The notes: generated from the letters alone by a model not told the origin. 64,000 bases of DNA from DATHBD01 sp035296325 (GCA_035296325.1 DATHBD010000014.1:1-64000); one strand, 5' to 3'; counted from the first letter of the stretch, positions 1 to 8,967 are shown. Made by a program: numbers and translations.

Positions 1-159
1 CCCCAGGCTCTCCAGCGCCTTGGCCGCCACGCCCTCACCCTCATGGATGAGGCCGAGCAGGATGTGCTCGGTGCCGATGTAGTTGTGGTTGAGCATCCGG
101 GCTTCTTCCTGCGCCAGGACGACAACCCGACGGGCCCGGTCGGTAAACCGCTCGAACAT
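1..159 (-). CDS. clpC: ClpC-type AAA+ unfoldase, N-terminal fragment
   Basis: This is the first 53 residues of a ClpC-family Hsp100 ATPase, which unfolds substrates for the ClpP protease in the cytosol. The rest lies beyond the left edge. The start reads MFERFTDRARRVVVL and is followed by GTEHILLGLIHEGEGVAAKAL, the first repeat of the Clp N-domain that binds adaptors and substrates. A GAGGAGCAGG ribosome binding site sits just upstream of the ATG, which supports the start. Its position beside lsr2 and lysS matches the order in mycobacteria. The ATPase modules cannot be seen here, so ClpC rather than another Clp is inferred from the N-domain sequence and synteny. Confidence 0.93.
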   Translation of the reverse strand, partial: MFERFTDRARRVVVLAQEEARMLNHNYIGTEHILLGLIHEGEGVAAKALESLG

Positions 160-526
160 CCCTGCTCCTCACGTGCCGTGTCCATCGTCGCCACCACACC
201 CGGCCCCCGGGGAGGGGAACCCGGCAGGGCACCAACGTGACCGTGCCCTTACTCTATCGCCGCCGGCCGACGGATCGAGCCGGAGCGGATGTGCGGGCAC
301 CGGGGAAACCGGCGCCCGAGTGCGACACGCACGCCGTAGGTACGCCGTACGTCCGCGTTTTGGTCAACCCCGGGCGGTTTGGTGGTGTTCCCGACCGGAG
401 GTGCGCTCCGCGGAGAGCGAAATCTTTTCCAAGCATAGTGGCCCTGGCGGAAACGCATGTCGGCACCCGTAGCGCCCAGAGCGGGCGCTGCCGGGTGCCG
501 GTGCATGCTGCTCCGACCGACCGGGG
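160..526. other. intergenic region between clpC and lsr2
   Basis: About 370 bases lie between the clpC start and the lsr2 stop. Short open frames here lack ribosome binding sites and recognisable sequence. The left part is the clpC leader with a possible -10 box. No convincing gene, repeat or strong hairpin was seen in the remainder. Confidence 0.6.
251..279 (-). promoter_or_regulatory. possible clpC promoter
   Basis: The minus strand reads TAGAGT at 256-251, a good actinobacterial -10 element, about 92 bases before the clpC start. The expected -35 window (about 279-274) reads CTCGAT, which is poor. No clear ClgR or HAIR-type operator was recognised. Confidence 0.3.
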
Positions 527-883
527 TCAGCGGCCGGCCTCCGCGTTGTAGCGGTCGACGATCTCCTGCTTGATCCGGCCACGGTCGGAGACCTGGATCC
601 CCTTGGACTGCGCCCACTCCCGAATAGCCTTGTTCTGGTCACGGTCGGCGGATGCGCCGCCACGACCCCGGGCGGTGGCCGCCCGTCCGCCGACCACCAC
701 GCCACCGCGCCCGACCCTCGTCCCGGCCGCGACGAACGGGCCGAAGGCATCACGCAGCTTCGACGCGTTTTTCTCGGACAGGTCGATCTCGTACTGGACG
801 CCGTCCAGTGCGAACTTCACGGTCTCCTCAGCGTCGCCGCCGTCGATGTCGTCAACAAGTACATGGATGGTCCGCTTAGCCAC
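527..883 (-). CDS. lsr2: Lsr2 nucleoid-associated silencer
   Basis: Lsr2 is an H-NS-like protein that bridges DNA, binds AT-rich minor grooves and silences xenogeneic genes in actinobacteria. The 118-residue product begins AKRTIHVLVDDIDGG after a GTG codon and carries the N-terminal beta-sheet dimerisation domain (about residues 1-60). A flexible Gly/Arg-rich linker follows, then the C-terminal DNA-binding domain with IREWAQSKG and the SDRGRI loop containing the diagnostic R-G-R hook. The GTG at 883 is preferred over the upstream ATG at 922: it gives the usual family length and has a purine-rich GAGGGGAAAAGGA site upstream. The gene is monocistronic between lysS and clpC, each with its own leader. 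Confidence 0.96.
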   Translation of the reverse strand: MAKRTIHVLVDDIDGGDAEETVKFALDGVQYEIDLSEKNASKLRDAFGPFVAAGTRVGRGGVVVGGRAATARGRGGASADRDQNKAIREWAQSKGIQVSDRGRIKQEIVDRYNAEAGR

Positions 884-906
884 GGTCCTTTTCCCCTCAC
901 ATGAAT

Positions 907-936
907 TAACTATCCCCCGCAATGCCGCGACGATAA
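907..936 (-). promoter_or_regulatory. candidate lsr2 promoter
   Basis: On the minus strand TTATCG (936-931) and TAGTTA (912-907) are separated by 18 bases and lie about 25 bases before the GTG start. The stretch is AT-rich compared with its surroundings. This is a plausible housekeeping-sigma promoter; the -35 match is moderate. Confidence 0.45.
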
Positions 937-972
937 CGCAACGCGAGGCGCTGCGGTAAGGATACGCCCTAA

Positions 973-2484
973 CTACTCCGGGCGCACCAGCGGAAACAGG
1001 ATCGTCTCCCGAATGCCGAGCCCGGTGAGTGCCATCAGAAGCCGGTCCACTCCCATGCCCATGCCACCCGTCGGTGGCATTCCGTACTCCATGGCGCGGA
1101 GAAAGTCCTCGTCAAGCTGCATTGCATCAACGTCACCTCCGGCCGCCAGTGCCGACTGCGCCGTCAAACGGTCGCGCTGGATGACCGGATCCACCAGCTC
1201 GGTGTACGCCGTTCCGAGTTCGAAGCCCTGAACATACAGGTCCCACTTCTCGGTCAGCCCGGGGCTGGTACGGTGACCACGGGTCAGTGGGCTGGTCTCC
1301 TCGGGATAGTCGCAGACAAACGTCGGCTGGATGAGGGTGTGCTGCACGAGCGCCTCGAACAACTCCTCAGCGAGCTTGCCCGCCCCCCATTTCGGGTCGA
1401 CCGAGACGTCATGCTTTGCTGCGTACTCCACCAGGGTGGCCCGCGGAGTTTCCACCGTGATCTCTTCGCCGACCGCATCGGAAAGTGCACCGAAAAGTGT
1501 GATACGTCGCCAGTCACCACCCAGATCGAACTCGGTGCCGTCCGCGTGGCGCACCACGTGCGAACCGGTGAGGGCATGTGCGGCGCGCTGCACGAGGTCG
1601 CGGGCCAGGACCGCCATGGTGTCGTAGTCGCCGTACGCCTGGTATGCCTCCAGCATCGCAAACTCCGGCGAATGCGAGGAGTCTACCCCTTCATTCCGGA
1701 AGTTACGGTTGATCTCGAACACCCGCTCGATGCCGCCAACCACACAGCGCTTGAGAAACAGTTCGGGCGCGATACGTAGATACAAGTCAGTGTCTAGTGC
1801 ATTGCTATGCGTGACGAAGGGCCTGGCCGCCGCTCCGCCATGAAGCAACTGAAGCATCGGCGTCTCGACTTCCATGAAGCCCTGTTCGTGCAGCGAGTCC
1901 CGCAGGCTCCGGACAACCGTGGAGCGGATCCGTACGACTTCGCGCGCCTCGGGCCGCATGATGAGGTCGACATAGCGCTGGCGAACCCGGGTTTCCTCAC
2001 TCATCGGGCGATGCGCGACCGGCAACGGACGCACCGCCTTTGCGGTCACCACCCAACGGTCGACCAACACGGAAAGCTCACCGCGCCGGCTGGTAATCAC
2101 CTCGCCGTGCACGCCCACGTGGTCGCCCAGATCCACCAGGCGCTTCCAGTCCTCCAGCGCCGGCGCGCCCACCCGGTCGAGTGAGAGCATGGCCTGCAAC
2201 TCGGTGCCGTCACCCTCGCGCAGCGTCGCGAAGCACAACTTGCCGCTGTTGCGAATGAACATCACCCGCCCGGTGACGGACACCGATTCCCCGGTGGCGG
2301 TATCGGTCGGCAGATCGGCGTACCGCTGCCGGATCTCGGCCAGCGTCGCGGTGCGCTGGAAGCCAGCCGGGTATGCCTCGCCGGGTCCTTCACCGGCGAC
2401 CAGTCGAGCCCGCTTCTCCCGCCGCACCCGCATCTGCTCCGGCAGGTCGTCGATGCTTTCAATGGTGGCGGATGGCTCGGTCAC
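973..2484 (-). CDS. lysS: lysyl-tRNA synthetase, class II
   Basis: LysS charges tRNA-Lys with lysine in the cytosol. The 503-residue product has the N-terminal OB-fold anticodon-binding domain (about residues 50-165, with the VTGRVMFIRNSGKL strand) and a class II catalytic core. Motif 2 appears as FEINRNFRNEG and motif 3 as GMGMGVDRLLM near the C-terminus. A HGGAAARPFVTH segment matches the usual substrate loop. The GTG at 2484 (TEPSATIESIDDLP) is chosen because the upstream extension has no family similarity. The gene is divergent from a methyltransferase and sits next to lsr2, as in mycobacteria. There is no MprF-like membrane domain, so this is the plain enzyme rather than a LysX fusion. 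Confidence 0.97.
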   Translation of the reverse strand: MTEPSATIESIDDLPEQMRVRREKRARLVAGEGPGEAYPAGFQRTATLAEIRQRYADLPTDTATGESVSVTGRVMFIRNSGKLCFATLREGDGTELQAMLSLDRVGAPALEDWKRLVDLGDHVGVHGEVITSRRGELSVLVDRWVVTAKAVRPLPVAHRPMSEETRVRQRYVDLIMRPEAREVVRIRSTVVRSLRDSLHEQGFMEVETPMLQLLHGGAAARPFVTHSNALDTDLYLRIAPELFLKRCVVGGIERVFEINRNFRNEGVDSSHSPEFAMLEAYQAYGDYDTMAVLARDLVQRAAHALTGSHVVRHADGTEFDLGGDWRRITLFGALSDAVGEEITVETPRATLVEYAAKHDVSVDPKWGAGKLAEELFEALVQHTLIQPTFVCDYPEETSPLTRGHRTSPGLTEKWDLYVQGFELGTAYTELVDPVIQRDRLTAQSALAAGGDVDAMQLDEDFLRAMEYGMPPTGGMGMGVDRLLMALTGLGIRETILFPLVRPE

Positions 2485-2540
2485 GGTTGCTGCTCTCCGA
2501 TGGCTCAGCGGCTGGCTACGCGGCGAATGTCGATGTGGAA

Positions 2541-2546
2541 AGCCTA
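2541..2546 (-). promoter_or_regulatory. possible lysS -10 element
   Basis: TAGGCT on the minus strand lies about 57 bases before the lysS GTG, inside the short divergent spacer shared with the methyltransferase. No convincing -35 is visible at 17 bases, so this is tentative. Confidence 0.3.
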
Positions 2547-2575
2547 GTTCAACGGCCGTACCGTATTTTTCTCCC

Positions 2576-3301
2576 ATGGACCCGGCGCGTTCCTTCGGCT
2601 CAGCAGCCCGGTGCTATGACCGGATCCGGCCCGGCTACCCGCCCGAGGCGCTGCGCTGGGCGATCGGCGACGCACCACGGCGGGTGGTGGACCTCGGCGC
2701 CGGTACCGGCATCCTGACCAGGGCGTTGATGGCCTTCGGCCACGAGGTGCTCGCGGTGGAGCCGGACGCCAGAATGCGGACCCGGCTGGAGCAGGCGTCC
2801 GGAGTCGCCGCGATGGACGGCAGCGCGGAGGCGATTCCCTTGCCGGACGGCTCGGTCGACGCTGTGCTGGCCGGCCAGGCGTACCACTGGTTCGACCCGG
2901 TCCGGGCGCATCCGGAGGTCGCCCGGGTGCTGCGGCCCGGCGGTGTGTTCGCGCCGATCTGGAACTTCCGCGACGAGGACGTGCCGTGGCTGCGCGAGCT
3001 GTCCCGGATCGTCGACGGGGCGCGGGCCACGGATGGCACGCGCGAGGACGAGCCGGAGGAGTTCGGCGAGTGGTTCGCCCCGATCGAGCGGGCGGAGTTC
3101 CGCCACGCCACGACGCACAATGTCGAGTCGCTGCTGGAGCTGGTCCGGTCCCGCTCCTACTACCTCACCGCACCGCCGGAGCAGCGCGCCGTCACCGAGG
3201 CGGCCGTCCGCCAGCTCGTCGACACCCACCCCGACCTCGCGGACGCCGCCGAGTTCGCACTGCCCTACGTGACCCGGGTGTACCGCGCCGCCCGTCGGTG
3301 A
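2576..3301 (+). CDS. class I SAM-dependent methyltransferase
   Basis: This is a 241-residue cytosolic methyltransferase of the UbiE/Methyltransf_11 type; its substrate is unknown. It begins MDPARSFGSAARCYDRIRPGYP. The SAM-binding motif I is VVDLGAGTGILTRAL (about residues 39-53), followed by the acidic post-I strand VLAVEPDARM. The motif IV/V region is DGSVDAVLAGQAYHWFDP. No ribosome binding site precedes the ATG, and a TACCGT hexamer ends 11 bases upstream, so translation from a very short leader is possible. It is divergent from lysS with 91 bases between the start codons. The AYHWFD signature is common in actinobacterial methyltransferases of unassigned function. Confidence 0.9.
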   Translation: MDPARSFGSAARCYDRIRPGYPPEALRWAIGDAPRRVVDLGAGTGILTRALMAFGHEVLAVEPDARMRTRLEQASGVAAMDGSAEAIPLPDGSVDAVLAGQAYHWFDPVRAHPEVARVLRPGGVFAPIWNFRDEDVPWLRELSRIVDGARATDGTREDEPEEFGEWFAPIERAEFRHATTHNVESLLELVRSRSYYLTAPPEQRAVTEAAVRQLVDTHPDLADAAEFALPYVTRVYRAARR

Positions 3302-3330
3302 GGTTGCCGCCGCCGCGGGAAGCGCGGCCC

Positions 3331-4092
3331 TCAGGCGTTGCGTTCGTAGATCAGGCGCAGACCGAGCAGCGTGAGCAGGGGCTCGTGGTGGGTGACGGTG
3401 GCGCACTCGTCGAGGACGATCGAGGCGAGACCGCCGGTGGCGACCACCGCTGTCACCGAGCCGCCCAGCTCGGCGGTCACGCCACGGACGATGCCGTCCA
3501 CCTGCCCGGCGAAGCCGTACACCACACCGGACTGGAGCGCCTCCACCGTGTTCTTGCCGATGATCCGGGGCGGCTTGACCAGCTCCACCTTGCGCAGCTG
3601 GGCCGCGCGGGCGGCGAGCGCGTCGACTGAGATCTCGATCCCGGGCGCCAGCACGCCGCCGAGGAACTCGCCCCGGGCGGAAACCACGTCGAAGTTGGTC
3701 GACGTGCCGAAGTCCACCACGATCGACGGGCCGCCGAACAGCGTGTACGCCGCGAGCGTGTTCACCACCCGGTCCGCGCCGACCTCCTTCGGGTTGTCGA
3801 TCGCGAGTTGCACGCCGGTCCGCACGCCGGGCTCCACGATCACGGTGGGCACCGAGGGGTAGTACCGCGCGAGCATGACCCGGAGGGACCGCAGCACCGC
3901 GGGCACCGTGGCGCACGCCGCCACGCCGGTGACCTGCACGCCGTCCGGTGCCAGCAGCCCGCGGAAGAGAAGGCCGAGCTCGTCGGCGGTGGTGTGGGAG
4001 TCGGTCCGGATGCGCCAGGAGTGCGTCAACTTCTCGCCCTCGAACGTGGCGAGCACCGTGTTCGTGTTTCCGATGTCGATGCACAGCAGCAC
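3331..4092 (-). CDS. coaX: type III pantothenate kinase
   Basis: CoaX phosphorylates pantothenate, the first step of CoA synthesis. Unlike CoaA, the type III enzymes are not feedback-inhibited by CoA (family knowledge). The 253-residue protein shows the ASKHA-fold phosphate motif DIGNTNTVLATF at the N-terminus, the substrate segment with GADRVVNTLAAY, and a second phosphate loop DFGTSTNFDVV. A GGLA adenosine motif is near residue 220. It follows nadC by 9 bases on the same strand and is probably co-transcribed with nadB-nadC. The panC-panD pair upstream makes the substrate. The start and length agree with the family. Confidence 0.96.
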   Translation of the reverse strand: MLLCIDIGNTNTVLATFEGEKLTHSWRIRTDSHTTADELGLLFRGLLAPDGVQVTGVAACATVPAVLRSLRVMLARYYPSVPTVIVEPGVRTGVQLAIDNPKEVGADRVVNTLAAYTLFGGPSIVVDFGTSTNFDVVSARGEFLGGVLAPGIEISVDALAARAAQLRKVELVKPPRIIGKNTVEALQSGVVYGFAGQVDGIVRGVTAELGGSVTAVVATGGLASIVLDECATVTHHEPLLTLLGLRLIYERNA

Positions 4093-4101
4093 CGGATCAC
4101 C

Positions 4102-4998
4102 CTATGCGGCGGCCGACCGGAGATCGAAGGCGACGTCCAGGATCGGCGAGGAGTGGGTGAGCCCGCCCACCGACAGGTAGTCCACACCGGTCCCGGCGTA
4201 CTCCCGTACCACCTCGAGGGTGAGCCCCCCGGTGGCCTCGAGCTCGGCGCGGTCGCCGACCACCGCCACCACCTCGCGCAGCAGCTGTGGGCTCATGTTG
4301 TCGCACAGCAGGAAGTCGGCACCGGCCTCCACCGCCTCGGCAGCCTCCGCCACCGAAACCACCTCGACCTGCACCGGCACGTCCGGGAACGCCGCCCGGA
4401 CGCGGCGGTACGCCGCCGCCACGCCGCCGGCCGCCAGCTTGTGGTTGTCCTTGATCATGGCGACGTCGTAGAGCCCCATCCGCTTGTTCGTGCCGCCACC
4501 GGCCCGGACCGCGTACTTCTCCAGGATCCGCAGGCCCGGCGTGGTCTTGCGGGTGTCCAGCACCATCGCCTTCGTGCCGGTGAGCGCCTCGGCCCAGCGC
4601 CGGGTGTGGGTCGCCACGCCGGACATCCGGCACAGCAGGTTGAGCGCCGTACGCTCCGCGGTGAGCAGCGCCCGGGTCGGCCCCACCACCGTCGCCAGGA
4701 TCGCGCCGCGGGGCACCCGCGCGCCGTCGGCGATTCGGATCCCAACCTCGGCGGTACGTCCGGAGGCGACGTCGTACACCGCAGCGGCCACCGCCAGCCC
4801 GGCCACCACGCCGTCGGCGCGGGCCACCAGGTCGCCGGTGTCGCGCTGCTCCGCCGGAATGGTGGCGACGCTCGTGACGTCGAGGCCGTCCGGGCCCAGA
4901 TCCTCGGCGAGCGCCCCCACGACGATGTCCAGTACGGCCGCCGGGTCCAGCCGGGCCGCGCGCAGCAGCTCCACCGTGCTCGGGTTGAGTTCAGTCAC
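4102..4998 (-). CDS. nadC: nicotinate-nucleotide pyrophosphorylase (quinolinate PRTase)
   Basis: NadC converts quinolinate and PRPP to nicotinate mononucleotide, CO2 and pyrophosphate in de novo NAD synthesis. The 298-residue product has the N-terminal sandwich domain and the C-terminal barrel. Visible motifs are NLLCRMSGVATHTRRW, the basic TRKTTPGLR loop, AMIKDNH, EVEVVS-like strands and SVGGLTHS near the end. In the substrate loop GGGTNKRMGL, a lysine stands where many bacterial enzymes have histidine (N-H-R); some actinobacterial enzymes appear to share this variant. The start overlaps the end of nadB by 8 bases, indicating translational coupling. Confidence 0.96.
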   Translation of the reverse strand: MTELNPSTVELLRAARLDPAAVLDIVVGALAEDLGPDGLDVTSVATIPAEQRDTGDLVARADGVVAGLAVAAAVYDVASGRTAEVGIRIADGARVPRGAILATVVGPTRALLTAERTALNLLCRMSGVATHTRRWAEALTGTKAMVLDTRKTTPGLRILEKYAVRAGGGTNKRMGLYDVAMIKDNHKLAAGGVAAAYRRVRAAFPDVPVQVEVVSVAEAAEAVEAGADFLLCDNMSPQLLREVVAVVGDRAELEATGGLTLEVVREYAGTGVDYLSVGGLTHSSPILDVAFDLRSAAA

Positions 4999-6634
4999 TG
5001 CTCGGCTCCCAGGTCTCGGTCAGCACGCTGTGCTCGGTCAGGGTGGTCAGCAGGTGGCCCCGCCAGGCGTCGCTGGCCTCGGGGAAGTCCTCGCGCCAGT
5101 GGCAGCCCCTGGTCTCCTCCCGGCGGAGCGCCGCGGCGACCAGCGCGCTGGCCACGGTGAGCAGGTTCGCCGCCTCCCAGCTGCCGATGTTCGCGCCGGC
5201 CGGCCGGGCGCCGAGCGCGGTGAGGGTGGCAGCGGTGGCGCCCAGCGAGTCGGCGCTGCGGAGCACGCCGGCGCCGGAGCTCATCGCCTGCTGCAGCGGC
5301 CCGCGGATCCCAGGATCCAGCGCACCGCCCGGTGTTCCGGCGGGGACCGGGTCGGCCTGCGCCGGGAGTTCCGCGCTGATGTCGTCGGCGATGCGGCGGG
5401 CGAACACCAGGCCTTCCAGCAGGGAGTTGGAGGCGAGCCGGTTGGCGCCGTGCACGCCCGTACAGGCGACTTCGCCGCAGGCGTACAGGCCCGGGATGGA
5501 GGTACGGCCGCGCAGGTCGGTGCGTACGCCGCCGGACGCGTAGTGCGCCGCCGGCGTCACCGGCACCAGATCGGTGGCGGGGTCCACGCCGGCCAGCCGG
5601 CAGGAGGCGACGATCGTGGGGAAGCGCTCGCCGAGGAAGCCGGCACCCAGGTGCCGGGCGTCGAGCCACACGTTGCCGGCGCCCTCGGCCCGCATCACGG
5701 CATGGATCGCCTTGGCGACGATGTCGCGCGGCGCCAACTCGGCCAGGTCGTGGCGGCCCACCATGAACCGCTTGCCGTCGCCGTCGAGCAGGTAGGCCCC
5801 TTCGCCGCGGAGCGCCTCGCTGACCAGCGGCTGCTGCGCGGCGGCCGGGCCGCCCACCAGCAGCGCGGTCGGGTGGAACTGGACGAACTCGAGATCGGTC
5901 ACCTGCGCCCCGGCCCGCACGGCGAGCGCCACACCGTCGCCGGTGGAGACGATCGGGTTGGTCGTCGCCGCGTAGATCTGGCCCATCCCGCCGGTGGCCA
6001 GCACCACCGCCCGGCCCAGCACCGCCCCGACGCCGTCCTCGGTGCCCTCGCCGAGCACGTGCAGGGTCACCCCGCAGGCCCGGCCCGACGCGTCCCGGAG
6101 GAGATCGAGCACGAGCGCGTGCTCGATGAGCCGGATCCAGGGATCGCGCCGGACCGCCATGTGCAGCGCCCGCTGCACCTCGGCACCGGTGGCGTCGCCG
6201 CCGGCGTGCACGATGCGGTTGGCGTGGTGGCCCCCCTCGCGGGTGAGCATCAGCGACCCGTCCGCGTGCCGGTCGAACTGCGCGCCCCAGCGGATCAGCT
6301 CGCGTACCCGGGTGGGGCCCTCGCGCACCAGCACATCCACGGCTGCCGGGTCACAGAGCCCGACCCCGGCGACGATGGTGTCCCGGGCGTGCGCCTGCGG
6401 AGTGTCCAGCGGGTCGAGGACCGCGGCGATCCCGCCCTGCGCCCAGCGGGTGGACCCGTCGTCGATGTTGACCTTCGTCACCACGGTGACGTGGTGCCCC
6501 GCCTCACGCAGGTGCAGTGCCGCGGTGAGGCCGGCGATCCCGGACCCGACCACGACGACGTCGGTGGTCTCCGCCCAGCCCGGCTCGGGACCGCTCAGGC
6601 GGCGGGGCAGCGGCGGCAGCACGGGTACGGACAT
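4991..6634 (-). CDS. nadB: L-aspartate oxidase
   Basis: NadB is an FAD flavoprotein that oxidises L-aspartate to iminoaspartate for quinolinate synthesis. The 547-residue product carries the dinucleotide motif VVVVGSGIAGLTAALHL near the N-terminus, STRWAQGGIAAV, the HANRIVHAGGDATG active-site region, and the FAD-closing GEVACTGVHGANRLASNSLLEG segment. A C-terminal helical domain follows. The ATG at 6634 (MSVPVLPPLP) is preferred over the ATG ten codons upstream because it leaves a normal short leader before the flavin fold. NadB normally works with quinolinate synthase NadA, which is not encoded in this window. Its only coupled partner here is nadC. Confidence 0.95.
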   Translation of the reverse strand: MSVPVLPPLPRRLSGPEPGWAETTDVVVVGSGIAGLTAALHLREAGHHVTVVTKVNIDDGSTRWAQGGIAAVLDPLDTPQAHARDTIVAGVGLCDPAAVDVLVREGPTRVRELIRWGAQFDRHADGSLMLTREGGHHANRIVHAGGDATGAEVQRALHMAVRRDPWIRLIEHALVLDLLRDASGRACGVTLHVLGEGTEDGVGAVLGRAVVLATGGMGQIYAATTNPIVSTGDGVALAVRAGAQVTDLEFVQFHPTALLVGGPAAAQQPLVSEALRGEGAYLLDGDGKRFMVGRHDLAELAPRDIVAKAIHAVMRAEGAGNVWLDARHLGAGFLGERFPTIVASCRLAGVDPATDLVPVTPAAHYASGGVRTDLRGRTSIPGLYACGEVACTGVHGANRLASNSLLEGLVFARRIADDISAELPAQADPVPAGTPGGALDPGIRGPLQQAMSSGAGVLRSADSLGATAATLTALGARPAGANIGSWEAANLLTVASALVAAALRREETRGCHWREDFPEASDAWRGHLLTTLTEHSVLTETWEPSSD

Positions 6635-6682
6635 CCGCACAGTCTGTATGGTCGGGATCAGCAACGGCCAGGCGGTCCGCGC

Positions 6683-7582
6683 TCAGTTGATCGGGAAGCC
6701 CTTGGGGCCGCGGCCCTTGACCGACCCGGTGACATCCTTCGCCGGCATCACGAAGCACCGGACGCCCCGATTGCCGAGGTCCCACGCCTCGCGCGGGAAG
6801 CTCGACGCCACCAGGCCGGTGCGGTAGTTCAGATTGTCATCGTTGGGCACGCCGATGAACGCGGCCACCAGCGGTCGGCAGTCCTTCACCTCGTCGACCC
6901 CGGCAGGGTCGGTGCCCTCGGGATAGTCGCGGATGCCGGCGAACTCGAGATTGTGCGGCTCGGCACAGGACGCCAACTTGATGTCGATGGAAATGGTGGA
7001 CACCGTGGTCCCCTTGGCGCAGGCGACCCGCAGGTCGCTGGGCCCGGCCAGGACGCCCTTGAGGCTGGCGTTGCGGGCGGCCAACTTGGTGTCGTGCAGG
7101 TTGGCGTACTCCACCAGGTCGCAGCGGAACCACCGGGCGCCCCCCTCCCAGTGCCGCGCGGACGGGAGCGCGACCGACAGGAGCAACCGGGCCACCCGCC
7201 AGTCGTCGCCGAGGAACTCGCGGGCCTTGGCGGTGCACTCCGCGTACGCCCCGCGTCGGGCCGGACTGCCCAGCAACGGCGGCGTGTCGGCTTCGGCATC
7301 GGCCGCGGTGAACTGCCCGACGTGGATCGCCTCGACGTTGTGCGGGCCGCCGCCGGCACACGGGATCGGTGCGACGAACGTGGCGGCCGGGATCTCCGCC
7401 GGGTCGCCGATGGCGTCGTAGCACGCCGGCGCGGTGGGGACCGGCACCTTGGGCTCGGGCATCGCCGCCCAGTTGTTGACCAGGTCGCCGTCGACACCGG
7501 CCGGCTTTCCGCTGCACCCGGTCAACGCCACCGCGGCCAGCACGCCGGTGATGGCGGCCGTCAGCACGACCCTGCAACGCAC
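6683..7582 (-). CDS. septum formation family lipoprotein
   Basis: This is a probable exported lipoprotein of 299 residues. A signal peptide with a hydrophobic core ends in the lipobox LTGC at about residue 22, so the mature protein should be anchored to the outer face of the membrane. The body contains two similar halves, each with a PC/SC-x-EPHN-type strand: PCAGGGPHNVEAI and SCAEPHNLEFAG. This pattern is typical of the actinobacterial septum_form family, and the paired cysteines probably form disulfides outside the cell. A role in septation is only the family label. The gene lies between panD and nadB on the same strand with modest gaps. Confidence 0.8.
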   Translation of the reverse strand: MRCRVVLTAAITGVLAAVALTGCSGKPAGVDGDLVNNWAAMPEPKVPVPTAPACYDAIGDPAEIPAATFVAPIPCAGGGPHNVEAIHVGQFTAADAEADTPPLLGSPARRGAYAECTAKAREFLGDDWRVARLLLSVALPSARHWEGGARWFRCDLVEYANLHDTKLAARNASLKGVLAGPSDLRVACAKGTTVSTISIDIKLASCAEPHNLEFAGIRDYPEGTDPAGVDEVKDCRPLVAAFIGVPNDDNLNYRTGLVASSFPREAWDLGNRGVRCFVMPAKDVTGSVKGRGPKGFPIN

Positions 7583-7708
7583 CTGGGACTCCCGGGACCG
7601 ACGGATCGGCGCGGCCTGTGCCGCACCACTGGCGAGAGCGCCACCATACCGGGGAGCCCTCCGGTTGCGCTGTCCCTGGCCGCGTCCGGACGGGCCCGCA
7701 CGGGCCCG

Positions 7709-8128
7709 CTATGCCGCGCCGCTCACCAGCTCGCCCACCATCCCGGGGACGGCCTGCGCCGCGCTGTCCCCCACGCCGAGCATGCGGTTCGCCGCATCGA
7801 CGTGGACGACGGTGGGCCGCCAGGCGCGGGCGGCGGCATCATCGACCTGGGCGTACGAAATGAGGATCACCAGGTCGCCGGGGTGCACCAGGTGCGCCGC
7901 GGCGCCGTTGATGCCGATCACCCCGCTCCCCCGGGCACCCGGGATGACGTAGGTCTCCAGGCGCGCGCCGTTGGTGACGTCGACGATCGCCACCTGCTCA
8001 CCGGCGAGCAGGTCGGCCGCGTCCATCAGGTCCTCGTCGACGGTCACCGAGCCGACGTAGTGCAGGTCGGCCTGCGTCACCGTGGCCCGGTGGATCTTGG
8101 ACTTCAGCATGGTACGGGTGAACGTCAT
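7709..8128 (-). CDS. panD: aspartate 1-decarboxylase proenzyme
   Basis: PanD decarboxylates aspartate to beta-alanine, which PanC joins to pantoate. It is a pyruvoyl enzyme that cleaves itself between Gly and Ser. The sequence MTFTRTMLKSKIHRATVTQ leads to the processing site HYVGS (Gly24-Ser25), with the following VTVDEDLMDAADLL and the substrate-binding GNGAR-like TNGARLETY. The product is 139 residues, usual for actinobacteria. The start is fixed by an ATGA overlap with the panC stop, so panC and panD are translationally coupled. Confidence 0.97.
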   Translation of the reverse strand: MTFTRTMLKSKIHRATVTQADLHYVGSVTVDEDLMDAADLLAGEQVAIVDVTNGARLETYVIPGARGSGVIGINGAAAHLVHPGDLVILISYAQVDDAAARAWRPTVVHVDAANRMLGVGDSAAQAVPGMVGELVSGAA

Positions 8129-8967
8129 CGGATCTCCACGGGCGCATTGTCGATCAGCCGGGTACTGCCCAGCCATGCAGCGACGAGCAGTCTGGCCGGC
8201 CCGGAGGCCGATTCGGTACAGGGCCGCAATTGAGCGTCGGTGAGGGCGACGTAGTCGAGCCGCGCTTCCGGCGTACCGGCGAAGGCCCGGGTCGCGGCGG
8301 CCAGCACGGCGCCGGGGCCCAGCCCGGCCTGCGCGGCCGTCGCGCCGGCCGCCAGCGACCGGGACAGCGCGACTGCCGCCGTGCGCTCGGCCGGCGCCAG
8401 GTACCGGTTGCGGCTGGACAGGGCCAGCCCGTCCGGCTCGCGCACGATCGGAACGCCGAAGATCTCGACCGGCAGGTCGAGGTCACGCACCATCGCGCGG
8501 ATCAGGGCGAGTTGCTGGTAGTCCTTCTCGCCGAAGTACGCCTGGTCGGGCCGGATCTGGTGGAGCAGCTTGAGCACCACGGTCAGGACCCCGTGGAAGA
8601 ACCCCGGCCGGCTCGCGCCCTCCAGGATCTCGCCGAGCGGGCCCGGGGTGACCCGCACGCCGGGCTCGCCACCCGGGTACATCTCGTCGCGGCTGGGCGC
8701 GTAGATCACGTCCACGCCTTCGGCCGCCGCGACCTCGCAGTCGCGTTCGAAGGTACGCGGGTAGCGGTCGAAGTCCTCGGCCGGGCCGAACTGGAGGGGA
8801 TTGACGAAAATCGTGGCGATCACGGACCCGGCCTGCTGCCGCGCCGCACGCAGCAACGCGGCGTGCCCGTCGTGCAGCGCCCCCATCGTCATGACCACGG
8901 CGACCGGGCCGGCGAGGCCGCACCGGGCCTCCGCGAGGGCGGTCCTGGTGGTGACAACCCGGGTCAT
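8125..8967 (-). CDS. panC: pantothenate synthetase
   Basis: PanC condenses pantoate and beta-alanine using ATP through a pantoyl-adenylate. The 280-residue protein belongs to the cytidylyltransferase-like superfamily. It shows the HIGH-type motif MGALHDGHAALLRAA, the substrate strand FVNPLQFGPAEDFDRYPR, the FGEKDYQQLALI segment and the KMSKS-equivalent LSSRNRYL. Its ATG overlaps the stop of the DUF2520 gene upstream (ATGA), and its own stop overlaps the panD start. This gives a three-gene coupled operon. PanB (ketopantoate hydroxymethyltransferase) is not in the window. Confidence 0.97.
   Translation of the reverse strand: MTRVVTTRTALAEARCGLAGPVAVVMTMGALHDGHAALLRAARQQAGSVIATIFVNPLQFGPAEDFDRYPRTFERDCEVAAAEGVDVIYAPSRDEMYPGGEPGVRVTPGPLGEILEGASRPGFFHGVLTVVLKLLHQIRPDQAYFGEKDYQQLALIRAMVRDLDLPVEIFGVPIVREPDGLALSSRNRYLAPAERTAAVALSRSLAAGATAAQAGLGPGAVLAAATRAFAGTPEARLDYVALTDAQLRPCTESASGPARLLVAAWLGSTRLIDNAPVEIR

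Noticed and set aside
4484..8233. 1249-codon open frame on the plus strand opposite nadC-nadB-panD
   Set aside because: It is the antisense of well-identified genes, has no start signals and shows high-GC frame bias only.
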